From Bacillota bacterium (GTDB lineage Bacteria; Bacillota; Clostridia; Oscillospirales; Oscillospiraceae), in assembly GCA_030535235.1 (NCBI GenBank), contig JAUNCL010000002.1, positions 58,630 to 122,629 on the forward strand: DNA of 64,000 nucleotides, given 5' to 3'. Positions 1-8,627 of the stretch are shown one piece after another (positions within the stretch are counted from its first letter, which is position 1; every line of letters begins with the position of its first letter). Made by a program: the position numbers and the translations under genes. Under the pieces are notes generated by a model. It saw only the letters and a list, made by a program, of their open reading frames with translations, was not told where the DNA came from and did not search any database.

Positions 1-2249
1 AGACGATCCCGTCGCCCCAGCCGGCAGCGCAACCGTCTGCCCCGCCCACCGGCCGGCCCGCCAGTCAGCCCGCAGTGCAGCCCTACCTGCCGGCGAACCA
101 GGGCCCCAAGCCCTCGGCCCAGCCGAAGCCGGCCACCGCTCCCCCCCAGACGCCGCCCGCCCAGCAGGCGGCTCCAGCCCAGCAGGGGACAGAAGCGGGA
201 CCGGCGGCAGAACCGAAAGCGGAACCGGCTCCGCCCACCCAGACGGGGGTCCCCGAGGGGGACGGCCCCGACCTCATCACCTTCACCCCCGACCCCAAAG
301 CCGCTGAGGCCCAGGAACAGGAGGGTACCGCTGCTCAGGAGGAGGGCACGACCGCCCAGCAGGCGGCTCCCGTCCAGCAGGCGGCCGAACCTCAGACGGA
401 AACAACCGAGACGCCCCCCCAGCAGGCGGCTCCAGCCCAAGGGGCTGCAAGCGCCCAGCAGGCTGCTCCCCCCCAGCAGGCGGCGGGACAGGCCCGTCAG
501 ACCCCGCCCCCTGGCGGGACTCAGACAGGGGGCGCCGCTGCCGCCCAGCCGCCCTTCCGGCTCCGCCGGGAGCGCAAGGCCCGCCCCGCCCCGGAGGCCC
601 CGCCGGATGCCCCCGCCGCCCAGCTGGCCTTAGAATACGGCCAGGGACTCAAGTCTCTCAAGGGCCGGTGCGTGGGCGCGGGGGTACTTACCGCCATCCT
701 CCTGGTCCTCTCCTGCCTGGAAAGCGGCTTCGGCCTCATCCAGGCCTTGAAAGACCTCCTCCCCGGCGCGCTGTTCCTGCCCGTGGGCATGGCCCTCTTC
801 GTGGTGGTGGCCATCCTGTGCGCCGACGTGCTGAAGAACGGCCTGGTCCAGCTCACCAACAGGGCCCCCGACGGGGACACCCTGGCCCTCCTGGCGGTGA
901 TCTTCACCCTGGCCGACGGGCTCTCCCTGCTGGTTTTCCACCTGCGGACAGAGACCCTCCCCTTCTTCGCCCCCTGCGGGCTGGTACTGACCTTCCACCT
1001 GATGGGCCGGTATCTTACCCAGTCGGCCCGGTATCAGACCTGCCGCACCGCCGCCTCGGTATCCAAGCCCTATGTGGTCACCCAGGACCCCAACGTGCTG
1101 AACAGTCAGCCCGCCTTCCGCAAGTGGATCGGAACCCCCAATGGCTTTGGCAGTCAGGTCCGCACCCTCAGCGATGGGGAGCGGCGCTTCCAGCGGCTGA
1201 CCCCGGTGCTGCTGGTGGCCTGCATCGTCCTCTCCATGATCACCACCGTGGCCCACCACCAGCCCAGGCTGGCCTTCTGGTCCCTGTCAGCCCTCTTCAC
1301 CGCCGCCTCCACCCTGGGGGCCGCCATGGTTTTCAGCCTGCCCCAGCGGCTGCTCAGCGGCAAGCTGTCCAAGCTGGGCGCGGCCCTAGCCGGCTGGCCC
1401 GGTGCCGCCGCCAGCAAGGGCTGTAAGGCCGCCATGGTCAGCGACTACGACATCTACCCCCCCGGCACCGTGACCCTCCTGACCGCCCGCCCCTTCGGGA
1501 ACTGGTCCATGGACCGGGTGGTCTCCTTCGCCGCCTCGGCGGTGCGGGCCTCCGGCTCCGGCCTGACCTTCGTCTTCGACCGGGCCCTGGGGAATGAGCA
1601 CGGGACCTACCTGGGGGTGGAGAAGCTCATCCTGCAGGAGAACGGCCTAGTGGCCGAGATCCAGAGCCAGCAGGTCCTGGTGGGCAACAGCGACTTTATG
1701 AGCCACCAGGGGATCGCCCTCCCCCAGGGGGTCCGGGCCAAGGACGCCGTCTTCTGCGCCGCGGGCCGGGAGCTCATCGGCATGTTCGTGCTGCGGTATA
1801 ACCTCCACCCCGCCATCCTCCCCGCCCTGCGGGCCCTCTTCGCCCACAAGCTGAGCCCGGTGATGGTGACCCGGGACTTCAACCTCTCCCCCCAGCGGCT
1901 CCGCCTGGGAGGACGGCTCCCCACGGACCAGATCGCCTTCCCCGACCTCCAGCGGCGGGTGAACCTCTCCGGCCCCAACCAGGTCCACAGCGACGCCATG
2001 GTGGCCGTCCTGTGCAAGGAGGGTCTGCCCCCCCTGACCGAGGCCCTCATCGGCGCCAGACGCATCCGCCGGTCGGGCAGACTGGCCAGCCTGTTCGTGA
2101 ATGTCAGCGCCTGCATCGGCGTCGTCCTCACCGCCACCCTGTCCAGCGCCGGGGCCCTCAGCTCCATGTGCGCCTGGAACCTGGCCCTCTTCCTGCTGCT
2201 GTGGTTCCTCCCCGTGCTGCTGATCTCCCTCTGGACCACCCAATACTAA
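1..2249 (+). CDS. Pro/Ala/Gln-rich membrane protein, degenerate P1B-type ATPase-like (5' end outside window)
   Basis: The frame is open from base 3, so the gene starts upstream; the first in-window start is GTG at 75, and numbering here counts from it. Residues 1-185 are low-complexity Pro/Ala/Gln with repeated AAPAQQA-like units. The rest follows the order of a heavy-metal P-type ATPase: membrane pair (~200-255), a GDTLALLAV segment (~267) like the family's DVLVALG, GRYL (311-314), a further membrane pair (~375-425), a soluble domain with VLVGNSDFM (534-542) like the CopA VGN region, and two terminal helices (~670-718). The catalytic parts are absent: no TGE actuator loop, AAST in place of the CPC metal site, DYDIYPPGT (457-465) where DKTGT belongs, VTRD in place of TGDN, and no GDGxND. 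Family membership is my inference from this colinearity. A transporter is unlikely; a scaffold or sensor is possible. A terminator follows. Confidence 0.6.
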   Translation, partial: TIPSPQPAAQPSAPPTGRPASQPAVQPYLPANQGPKPSAQPKPATAPPQTPPAQQAAPAQQGTEAGPAAEPKAEPAPPTQTGVPEGDGPDLITFTPDPKAAEAQEQEGTAAQEEGTTAQQAAPVQQAAEPQTETTETPPQQAAPAQGAASAQQAAPPQQAAGQARQTPPPGGTQTGGAAAAQPPFRLRRERKARPAPEAPPDAPAAQLALEYGQGLKSLKGRCVGAGVLTAILLVLSCLESGFGLIQALKDLLPGALFLPVGMALFVVVAILCADVLKNGLVQLTNRAPDGDTLALLAVIFTLADGLSLLVFHLRTETLPFFAPCGLVLTFHLMGRYLTQSARYQTCRTAASVSKPYVVTQDPNVLNSQPAFRKWIGTPNGFGSQVRTLSDGERRFQRLTPVLLVACIVLSMITTVAHHQPRLAFWSLSALFTAASTLGAAMVFSLPQRLLSGKLSKLGAALAGWPGAAASKGCKAAMVSDYDIYPPGTVTLLTARPFGNWSMDRVVSFAASAVRASGSGLTFVFDRALGNEHGTYLGVEKLILQENGLVAEIQSQQVLVGNSDFMSHQGIALPQGVRAKDAVFCAAGRELIGMFVLRYNLHPAILPALRALFAHKLSPVMVTRDFNLSPQRLRLGGRLPTDQIAFPDLQRRVNLSGPNQVHSDAMVAVLCKEGLPPLTEALIGARRIRRSGRLASLFVNVSACIGVVLTATLSSAGALSSMCAWNLALFLLLWFLPVLLISLWTTQY

Positions 2250-2263
2250 GCTAAAAATTCATG

Positions 2264-2301
2264 AAAAGTCCCCTGGCGGGGTCTCCGCCAGGGGACTTTT
2301 T
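2264..2301 (+). terminator. Rho-independent terminator after the P-ATPase-like gene
   Basis: Perfect stem AGTCCCCTGGCGG / CCGCCAGGGGACT with a short loop, followed by TTTT. It separates the upstream gene from lexA. Confidence 0.9.
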
Positions 2302-2341
2302 AGAACATCCGTTTGACTTTCGGGCCGATTTGTGGTAAAAT
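2302..2341 (+). promoter_or_regulatory. lexA promoter with LexA (Cheo-box-like) operator
   Basis: A sigma-A promoter TTGACT (2313-2318), 17-base spacer, TAAAAT (2336-2341). Overlapping the -35 is AGAACATCCGTTTG (2302-2315), which matches the Gram-positive LexA consensus CGAAC-N4-GTTYG except at the first base and one centre base. The placement is what LexA autorepression needs. Binding is inferred. Confidence 0.75.
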
Positions 2342-2390
2342 GCAGCCAACCAAAAAAGGGAATCCGCAGTTCCCAAGGGAGGGCGACACC

Positions 2391-2984
2391 ATGGGAAACC
2401 TGACCCCCAAACAGCAGAAGATCTATGACTTCATCCGTGACTTCTCCCTGGAGTACGGCTATCCCCCCACCGTGCGGGAGATCGGGGACAGCCTGGGGCT
2501 GAAATCCCCCTCCACAGTCAAGTTCCACCTGGACAATCTCCGGGCCGCCGGGGTCATCCAGTGGGACGGCGGCAAGACCCGCTCCATCACCCTGACGGAG
2601 GAGGTTCGTCCCTCCAGGGATCAGGTCCCCCTGGTGGGCAGCGTGGCCGCCGGCGCCCCCATCCTGGCGGAGGAGTGCATCGAGGAATACATTCCCTTCC
2701 AGACCGGCCCCCACCCGGAGGAGTATTTTGCCCTCAAGGTTCGGGGTGAGTCCATGCTGAACGCCGGCATTCTCCCGGACGATCTGGTCATCGTCCACAA
2801 GCAGCCGGAGGCCCACAGCGGCGAGATCGTGGTGGCCCTCTTCGAGGACGAGGCCACGGTAAAGACCCTGTCCCTGAAAAACGGGGAGGTCTGGCTCCTG
2901 CCGGAAAACCCGGAGTACGAGCCCATCGACGGCACCCAGGCCCAGATCCTCGGCAAGGTGGTGGGCCTGATGCGGCGGTATTGA
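2391..2984 (+). CDS. lexA: LexA repressor
   Basis: SOS transcriptional repressor and self-cleaving serine peptidase, 197 aa, normal family length. The N-terminal winged helix (1-70) contains the recognition region SLGLKSPSTVKFHL. The cleavage site is Ala87-Gly88 in SVAAGAP, and the catalytic dyad is Ser121 (VRGESM) and Lys158 (ATVKTL). The frame is open 26 codons further upstream, but ATG 2391 has GGGAGG eight bases ahead and gives the conserved MGNLTPKQ start, while the earlier codons overlap the promoter. Monocistronic between two terminators. The operator-like site over its own -35 suggests autoregulation. No other SOS gene lies in the window. Confidence 0.97.
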   Translation: MGNLTPKQQKIYDFIRDFSLEYGYPPTVREIGDSLGLKSPSTVKFHLDNLRAAGVIQWDGGKTRSITLTEEVRPSRDQVPLVGSVAAGAPILAEECIEEYIPFQTGPHPEEYFALKVRGESMLNAGILPDDLVIVHKQPEAHSGEIVVALFEDEATVKTLSLKNGEVWLLPENPEYEPIDGTQAQILGKVVGLMRRY

Positions 2985-2994
2985 GACATTACAA

Positions 2995-3029
2995 CCCATT
3001 TCGTAGGGGCCGATGACCACATCGGCCCT
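2995..3029 (-). repeat. Family B palindromic repeat, copy 1
   Basis: Read on the minus strand it is GGGCCGATGTGGTCATCGGC followed by CCCTACGAAATGGGT. The same unit occurs at 22258-22291 and 32170-32196. The GGGCCGATG / CATCGGCCC arms form a hairpin. Confidence 0.8.
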
Positions 3030-3033
3030 TTTC

Positions 3034-3058
3034 CGCGTCCCTTCGGGGGCGCTTTTTT
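3034..3058 (+). terminator. Terminator after lexA
   Basis: GCGTCCC-TTCG-GGGGCGC stem with one G-T pair, followed by six T. It ends at the stop codon of the convergent rluD. Confidence 0.8.
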
Positions 3059-3977
3059 AGTGTCCCTCCAACCGCTGGCACCGGGCCAGGGTGGCGGTGA
3101 AGTAGTCGGGCAACGGGGCCTCCAGGGTCATCCGCTCCCCTGTCCGGGGGTGGACAAAGGACAGCCGCCGGGCGTGGAGGCACTGGCCGGCCAGCTCGGG
3201 AAACCCCTTCCGCTGGCCGCCGTACACCGGGTCCCCCAGCACGGGATGCCCCTGGGCGGCCAGGTGGACCCGGATCTGGTGGGTCCGTCCGGTCTCCAGC
3301 CGGCACTGGACATGGGTGTACCCCGGATACCGGCGGAGGACCGTCCAGTGGGTCACGGCGTGACGGCCGCTGTAGTGGTTGATGGCCATCTTCTTCCGGT
3401 CGGTGGGGTGCCGGGCGATGGGCAGGTCGATGGTCCCCTGGTCCTCCTTCAGGCCGCCCACGATGACCGCCTCGTACTCCCGGTAGAGGGAGTGGTCCTG
3501 GAGCTGCTCGGCCAGGGCCAGGTGGGCACTGTCGTTCTTGGCGGCGATGATAAGGCCGCTGGTGTCCCGGTCGATGCGGTGGACGATGCCCGGCCGCAGC
3601 TCCCCGTTGATGCCGGAGAGACTGTCCCCGCAGTGGTGGAGGAGGGCGTTGACCAGGGTGCCGTCGGGGTGGCCGGGGGCCGGGTGGACCACCATGCCCA
3701 CGGGCTTGTTGACCACGATCACGTCCCCGTCCTCGTAGACCACGTCCAGGGGGATGTCCTGGGGGAGGATCTCCACCTCGGTGGGGTCGGGGATGAGGAC
3801 GGAGACCTGGTCCCCGGGGTTCAGCCGGTCGTTCTTCTTCAATGCCTTCCCTGCCCGGAGGACATGGCCCCCCTCTAAGAGCTTCTGGGCAGCGGACCGG
3901 GTCAGGTTGGTCAGAGACTGGGAGAGAAACTGGTCGGCCCGCTGGCCGCCGGTCTCCACGGTAAGGGTCACGAGCAT
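3057..3977 (-). CDS. rluD: RluA/RluD-family 23S rRNA pseudouridine synthase
   Basis: Converts specific uridines of 23S rRNA to pseudouridine; 306 aa. An N-terminal S4-like RNA-binding domain (about 1-75, with RADQFLSQSLTNLTRSAAQKL) precedes the synthase domain. The catalytic Asp lies in HRIDRDTSGL, and RTHQIRVHL is the conserved family motif. The frame extends 18 codons upstream, but ATG 3977 follows GGAGGGCGG and starts MLVTLTVE. It overlaps the 3' end of lspA by ten bases, implying translational coupling. The lspA-rluD order is the common Firmicutes arrangement. RluD rather than another RluA paralogue is inferred from length and context. Confidence 0.93.
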   Translation of the reverse strand: MLVTLTVETGGQRADQFLSQSLTNLTRSAAQKLLEGGHVLRAGKALKKNDRLNPGDQVSVLIPDPTEVEILPQDIPLDVVYEDGDVIVVNKPVGMVVHPAPGHPDGTLVNALLHHCGDSLSGINGELRPGIVHRIDRDTSGLIIAAKNDSAHLALAEQLQDHSLYREYEAVIVGGLKEDQGTIDLPIARHPTDRKKMAINHYSGRHAVTHWTVLRRYPGYTHVQCRLETGRTHQIRVHLAAQGHPVLGDPVYGGQRKGFPELAGQCLHARRLSFVHPRTGERMTLEAPLPDYFTATLARCQRLEGH

Positions 3978-4447
3978 GCTCCGCCCTCCTTTTTGTCCCC
4001 GTCCTTCATAAAGAGGATCACATGGACGCACAGCAGGACGCCCCCCACCACCACGCCGATATCCGCCACGTTAAAAACAGGGAAATTCACAAAGGTGACG
4101 GCGAACATGTCGGTGACATAGCCCAGGAGGAGCCGGTCGATGAAGTTGCCCACGGCGCCGCCCAGCAGCAGGCCCAGAGCCAGCTGCCCGGACCAGTGGG
4201 AGAAGATCTTTTTGACCAGCAGGACGGCCAGGACCACCGCCGCCGCCCCAGAGAGGAGGGTGAGCAGCCAGGTGTGCTCCTCCAGGAGGGAGAAGGCCGC
4301 GCCGGTGTTCTGCACGAAGGTCAGGTCCATGACCCCCGGCAGGAAGGACAGCCGCTGGCCCAGGGGGATATTCAAACGGACCAGGTATTTCACCACCTGA
4401 TCCGCCACCGTCAGGACAGCGGCCAGGAGAAAAAAGGGGATGGGCAA
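3968..4447 (-). CDS. lspA: Lipoprotein signal peptidase II (TTG start)
   Basis: Membrane aspartyl peptidase that cleaves prolipoprotein signal peptides ahead of the lipidated cysteine; 159 aa with four predicted membrane helices. Both catalytic aspartates are present, Asp104 in GNFIDR and Asp129 in FNVADI, along with the NTGAAFS motif (47-53). The start is TTG at 4447, chosen because AAGGAGG stands about nine bases before it and no ATG is suitably placed. It sits between an acyltransferase gene and rluD, and its last codons overlap rluD. A substrate in this window is the BmpA-like lipoprotein at 38419. Confidence 0.96.
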   Translation of the reverse strand: MPIPFFLLAAVLTVADQVVKYLVRLNIPLGQRLSFLPGVMDLTFVQNTGAAFSLLEEHTWLLTLLSGAAAVVLAVLLVKKIFSHWSGQLALGLLLGGAVGNFIDRLLLGYVTDMFAVTFVNFPVFNVADIGVVVGGVLLCVHVILFMKDGDKKEGGACS

Positions 4448-4468
4448 GGAAATCGCCTCCTTGTAGAT

Positions 4469-5524
4469 TCAGATGAGATAACGGTTGACCCAGGGGATCC
4501 GTTTCAAAATCAGCCAGGTCACAAAGCCGCAGAGGACCAGGAAGAGGGTCTCCGCCGGGGCGGCCCATAGAGGGAACAGGGTCCCGGTGTAATATCCCGC
4601 CAGCACCAGCCGGTCCAGGAAGAACAGGTGGACCAGATAGGTGCAGAAGGAGGACCGGGAGAGGGTCTCCGTCAGGGTCCGGACCCTTCCGGCGGGGTTC
4701 CGGTGGGCGCACAGGCCAAAGAGCCCCGCCGCCTCCATCACCACCCCTGGGGCATTCCCCTGGATGAGGACGGATGACAGCTCTCCCTGCCTCAGGGACA
4801 AAATCCAGGTGCCGAAGAAGGTGAGGGCAAAGCCCCCCAGGTACAGCAGGGCGTAGGTCCTGGGCCGTAACGAGCCGCCCCGGGTGTGGATGAGCCAGCC
4901 CAGGACCCCGAAGCCGATGGCCATCCAGGTAAACTGCAGGGCGTACTGCCGGACAAAGCCCTCCATCCGGGCAAAGGGCCAGAAGGCGAAGAGGGTGGGC
5001 AGGAGGCTCCCGCACACCAGCCACAGCCCCAGGCCGTAGGTCATCAGGGTCCGCCCCGCCTGGGCCGTGAAGAGCCGGGTGAGGGGGAGGGCGGCGTAGA
5101 CCACCACCATGATGACCAGGTAGTACAGGTGGTCCCGGTGGCGGAACTTGAAAAAGTCCCGGGCTGCCTGGGCCAGGCCGGCCCAGGTCAGGTTCCCCTC
5201 CAGGTACAGACCCCAGAGCAGATAGGCCGCCGCCCAGAAGGCCAGGGCCACCAGGATGCGGAGGATGTACTTTTTCCACAGGGTCCCCAGGGGCAGCTCC
5301 CGCTGGGGGGCAAGAAACAGGGCCCCGGAGCACATGAGAAACAGGGGGACCGCGCACCGGAGCAGGGTGCTCCAGAACAGGTTGGCCGTCCAGGCCGGGG
5401 AGCCCAGGGCCCAGTTAAAACCACCCACAGCGGTGGCATGGATCATCACCGTGCCGAAGATGGCCACGGTTTTTACCGTGTCCAGGCCGGCGCTGCGGAC
5501 CTGGGCAGAAACAGCGGAGCTCAA
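4469..5524 (-). CDS. Acyltransferase 3 family membrane protein (OafA/WecH-like)
   Basis: Polytopic membrane O-acyltransferase of the acyltransferase-3 family, 351 aa, about ten membrane segments. The family hallmark is near the N terminus: GLDTVKTVAIFGTVMIHA, where the His is the expected catalytic residue, and an R near residue 57 ahead of PLFLMCSGALF. Substrates in the family are cell-surface sugars or polymers; which one applies here cannot be read from sequence. The start is TTG 5524, supported by GAGGAGGGG eight bases upstream; the first ATG lies 26 codons inside. Same strand as ileS and lspA, with short gaps, so possibly co-transcribed. Confidence 0.85.
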   Translation of the reverse strand: MSSAVSAQVRSAGLDTVKTVAIFGTVMIHATAVGGFNWALGSPAWTANLFWSTLLRCAVPLFLMCSGALFLAPQRELPLGTLWKKYILRILVALAFWAAAYLLWGLYLEGNLTWAGLAQAARDFFKFRHRDHLYYLVIMVVVYAALPLTRLFTAQAGRTLMTYGLGLWLVCGSLLPTLFAFWPFARMEGFVRQYALQFTWMAIGFGVLGWLIHTRGGSLRPRTYALLYLGGFALTFFGTWILSLRQGELSSVLIQGNAPGVVMEAAGLFGLCAHRNPAGRVRTLTETLSRSSFCTYLVHLFFLDRLVLAGYYTGTLFPLWAAPAETLFLVLCGFVTWLILKRIPWVNRYLI

Positions 5525-5600
5525 CCGAACCCCTCCTCTCTTTCATCACAGAAACCCGCGGCCGGCCATACGGCCGGCCGCGGGGCTGGGTCTATTGGGA

Positions 5601-8357
5601 TCAAACCAGGGTCTGGATGACCTTGGCGCAGCGGGGGCACAGGCCCTCGGCATTGACGGTGGGCAGCACCTTCCAGCAGCGCTGGCACTTGTCGCCGGCG
5701 GCGGGCTCCACCACAGCGGTGATGGCGTCGCCCACGGTGACGGAGACCTGGGAGATGATGAGCAGGTCAGCCAGGGCGTCGCCGTCCATCTCGGCCAGGA
5801 AGGCGTCCTCGGCGGGCACGGTGAGGGCCACCTTGGCCTCCAGGCTCTTGCCGATCTGCTTGCTGTTGCGGGCAGCCTCCAGGGCGCCGTTGACCACGTC
5901 GCGGACCTGGATGATCTTGTCCCACTTGGCCATGGCGGCCTCGTCCAGGGCGTACTCGGCGAAGGGCTGGTTCATGTCGTTGAAGACCACGTTCCGCTGG
6001 TCCGCGCCCTCGGCATGGGGCATAGCCAGCCAGATCTCGTCGCAGGTGAAGCACAGGATGGGCGCCATAAGCTTGGCCATGGTGTCCAGGATCAGGTACA
6101 GGGCGGTCTGGGCGGAGCGGCGTTCCTGAGAGTCCTTGCCCTCGCAGTACAGGCGGTCCTTGATGATATCCAGGTAGAAGTTGGACATCTCCACCACGCA
6201 GAAGTCGTTGACGGCGTGGGTGATGACGCTGAACTCGTAGTCGTCATAGGCCTGGAAGCAGCGGGTGATGAGGGCGTTGAGCCGGGTGATGGCCCAGCGG
6301 TCCAGCTCCTGCATCTCGGCGGGGGCCACCAGGTGGTTGGCGTCGAAGCCGTCCAGGTTGCCCAGGCAGTACCGGGCGGTGTTGCGGAACTTCAGGTAGT
6401 TCTGGGAGAGCTGCTTGAAGATCTTGTGAGAGCAGCGCATGTCGGCGTGGTAGTCCGCGGAAGCAGCCCACAGGCGCAGCAGGTCTGCGCCGTACTTGTC
6501 GAAGATCTCGGCGGGGTCCATGCCGTTGCCCAGGGACTTGTGCATGGCCTTGCCCTCGCCGTCCACGGTCCAGCCGTGGGTCAGGCACTGCTTGAAGGGG
6601 GCCTTGGCCACGCCGGTGGAGCCCACGGCGGTGAGCAGGGCTGCCTGGAACCAACCGCGGTACTGGTCCAGACCCTCCATGTAGACGTCAGCAGGCCAGA
6701 AGCCCTGGTCCCGCTTCATGGCAGCCAGGTGGGAGGAGCCGGAGTCGAACCAGCCGTCCAGGGTGTCCTCCTCCTTGTCGAAGCCGGCGCTCTTGCCGCA
6801 GTGGGGGCAGGTGAAGCCGGCGGGCAGGATGTCGGCGGCCTCCTTGGAGAACCAGGCGTTGGAGCCCTCGGCGGCAAAGAGGTCGGAGATCAGCTGGATG
6901 GTCTCGTCGGTGACGATGGGCTTGCCGCAGTCCTTGCAGTAGAAGACGGGGATGGGCAGGCCCCAGCGGCGCTGACGGGAGATGCACCAGTCGTTGCGCT
7001 CCCGGATCATGGCCTTCATGCGGTCCAGGCCCCAGCCGGGGATCCAGCGGACCTCCTCGCAGGCGTCGCAGGCGTCGTCCTTGAAGGACTCCACGGAGCA
7101 GAACCACTGGGGGGTGGCACGGAAGATGATGGGCTTCTTGCAGCGCCAGCAGTGGGGATAGGAGTGGGTGATCTCTTCGGAGGCGAAGAGCATGCCGGAG
7201 GCCTTCATATCCTCCAGGATGATGGGGTTGGAGGCCTCGGTCTTCAGGCCGGCGTACTTACCGGCGTAGTCGGTGTGGCGGCCCTGGTCGTCCACGGGAA
7301 CCACCATATCCATGCCGTAGCGCTTGCAGGTCTGGTAGTCGTCTGCGCCGAAGCCGGGGGCGGTGTGGACGCAGCCGGTACCGGAGTCCATGGTGACGTA
7401 GTCAGCCAGCACCAGACGGGAGGTCTTGGGCAGGAAGGGGTGGTCAGCCAGCATGTTCTCGAAGAAGGCGCCGGGGTGGGACTCCAGAATTTCATATTCC
7501 TCAAAGCCGCCCAGCTTCATGACCTTCTCGGTGAGGGCCCGGGCCATGATGTAGGTCTCGCCGTTGGGGGCCTTCACCAGCACATACTCCTCATCGGGGT
7601 GGAGGGCGATGGCCAGGTTGCCGGGGAGGGTCCAGATGGTGGTGGTCCAGATGACGAAGAAGAGCTTGCTCTTGTCATGGCCGCCCAGCTTGCCCTGGTC
7701 GTCGTTCATGGGGAACTTGACGAAGGCGGTGGTGCAGGGGTCATCCTGGTACTCGATCTCGGCCTCAGCCAGGGCGGTCTCGTCGTGGGGGCACCAGTAG
7801 ACGGGCTTCAGGCCCTTGTAGATATAGCCCTTCTTGTACATCTCGCCAAAGACCTTGACCTCCTCGGCCTCGAAGCCGGGGTTCATGGTCAGGTAGGGGT
7901 GGGCCCAGTCGCCGATGACGCCCATCCGCTGGAAGCCCTCGCTCTGGACGTCCACATAGTGCTGGGCGAACTCATGGCAGGCGGAACGGAACTCAGGCAC
8001 AGGCATCTGCTTGTGGTTGAGCTTGTTCTGCTTGATGATGGCGGACTCGATGGGCATGCCGTGGTTATCCCAGCCGGGGATATAGGGGGTGTAGTAGCCC
8101 CGCATGGCATAGGACCGGGTGATGAAGTCTTTCAGGGACTTGTTCAGGGCGTGGCCCATGTGGAGGGCGCCGTTGGAGAAGGGAGGGCCGTCGTGGAGGG
8201 AGAAGCGGGGCTTGCCCTCGTTTTTCTTGAGCAGCTCGCCGTAGACGTCGATCTTCTTCCAGTTGGCCAGCATTTCAGGCTCCCGCTTGGGCAGCCCGGC
8301 CCGCATGGGGAAGTCGGTCTTCGGCAGGTTGATGGTTGCGTTATAATCCTGAGCCAT
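5601..8357 (-). CDS. ileS: Isoleucyl-tRNA synthetase
   Basis: Class I synthetase charging tRNA-Ile, 918 aa, full length. HMGH (66-69) is the HIGH signature. The KMSKS loop is the variant AMHKSLGN, with the second lysine kept. A CP1 editing domain lies between them (WTTTIWTLPGN region), and the C terminus carries a four-cysteine zinc finger, CQRCW...CPRC, as in bacterial-type enzymes. Start ATG 8357 has GAGAGAGGAATG upstream. No T-box element is present in the 270 bases ahead of it. It belongs to the divIVA-ileS-lspA-rluD neighbourhood seen in many Firmicutes. Confidence 0.97.
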   Translation of the reverse strand: MAQDYNATINLPKTDFPMRAGLPKREPEMLANWKKIDVYGELLKKNEGKPRFSLHDGPPFSNGALHMGHALNKSLKDFITRSYAMRGYYTPYIPGWDNHGMPIESAIIKQNKLNHKQMPVPEFRSACHEFAQHYVDVQSEGFQRMGVIGDWAHPYLTMNPGFEAEEVKVFGEMYKKGYIYKGLKPVYWCPHDETALAEAEIEYQDDPCTTAFVKFPMNDDQGKLGGHDKSKLFFVIWTTTIWTLPGNLAIALHPDEEYVLVKAPNGETYIMARALTEKVMKLGGFEEYEILESHPGAFFENMLADHPFLPKTSRLVLADYVTMDSGTGCVHTAPGFGADDYQTCKRYGMDMVVPVDDQGRHTDYAGKYAGLKTEASNPIILEDMKASGMLFASEEITHSYPHCWRCKKPIIFRATPQWFCSVESFKDDACDACEEVRWIPGWGLDRMKAMIRERNDWCISRQRRWGLPIPVFYCKDCGKPIVTDETIQLISDLFAAEGSNAWFSKEAADILPAGFTCPHCGKSAGFDKEEDTLDGWFDSGSSHLAAMKRDQGFWPADVYMEGLDQYRGWFQAALLTAVGSTGVAKAPFKQCLTHGWTVDGEGKAMHKSLGNGMDPAEIFDKYGADLLRLWAASADYHADMRCSHKIFKQLSQNYLKFRNTARYCLGNLDGFDANHLVAPAEMQELDRWAITRLNALITRCFQAYDDYEFSVITHAVNDFCVVEMSNFYLDIIKDRLYCEGKDSQERRSAQTALYLILDTMAKLMAPILCFTCDEIWLAMPHAEGADQRNVVFNDMNQPFAEYALDEAAMAKWDKIIQVRDVVNGALEAARNSKQIGKSLEAKVALTVPAEDAFLAEMDGDALADLLIISQVSVTVGDAITAVVEPAAGDKCQRCWKVLPTVNAEGLCPRCAKVIQTLV

Positions 8358-8540
8358 AGTGATGTTTCATTCCTCTCTCTATTGCTGTCTTTCCAGTGTA
8401 GTCTATTATTCAGTATTCTTATATCAGCGTGTTCTATTCAGCACACCATTTGCAACGTATATTCTAATTCACACGCCCCGTCACCGTGCGCCCAACTTGA
8501 TTGAATCGCGGCGTCTGAAGCGCAATGAAAGTTCTTTTTG

Positions 8541-8568
8541 CCTCCTTTTTCTTTCAAGAAAAAGGAGG
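8541..8568. repeat. Perfect 13-bp inverted repeat upstream of ileS
   Basis: CCTCCTTTTTCTT, two bases, then its exact complement AAGAAAAAGGAGG. It lies between the divIVA terminator and ileS. It carries an AAGGAGG ribosome-site-like core on each strand but no start codon follows. Function unknown; the rest of 8358-8574 shows nothing recognisable. Confidence 0.7.
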
Positions 8569-8574
8569 TTCAAG

Positions 8575-8612
8575 AAAAAGTAGGAACCTGCCCGGTGAGC
8601 CGGCCAGGTTCC
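8575..8612 (-). terminator. Terminator after divIVA
   Basis: On the minus strand GGAACCTGGCCGG-CTCA-CCGGGCAGGTTCC with one mismatch, followed by TACTTTTTCTT. It would end the miaB-to-divIVA run before ileS. Confidence 0.85.
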
Positions 8613-8627
8613 GAGGGTTGGTGTGTG

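Noticed and set aside
5256..8504. A 1082-codon open frame antisense to ileS and the acyltransferase gene
   Set aside because: Composition is Gly/Val/Leu/Asp-rich shadow of the opposite strand; ileS is unmistakable on the minus strand.
8358..8627. T-box leader for ileS (and likewise for serS, hisS and aspS)
   Set aside because: No GGGTGGNACCGCG-type element or following terminator in any of the four leaders.
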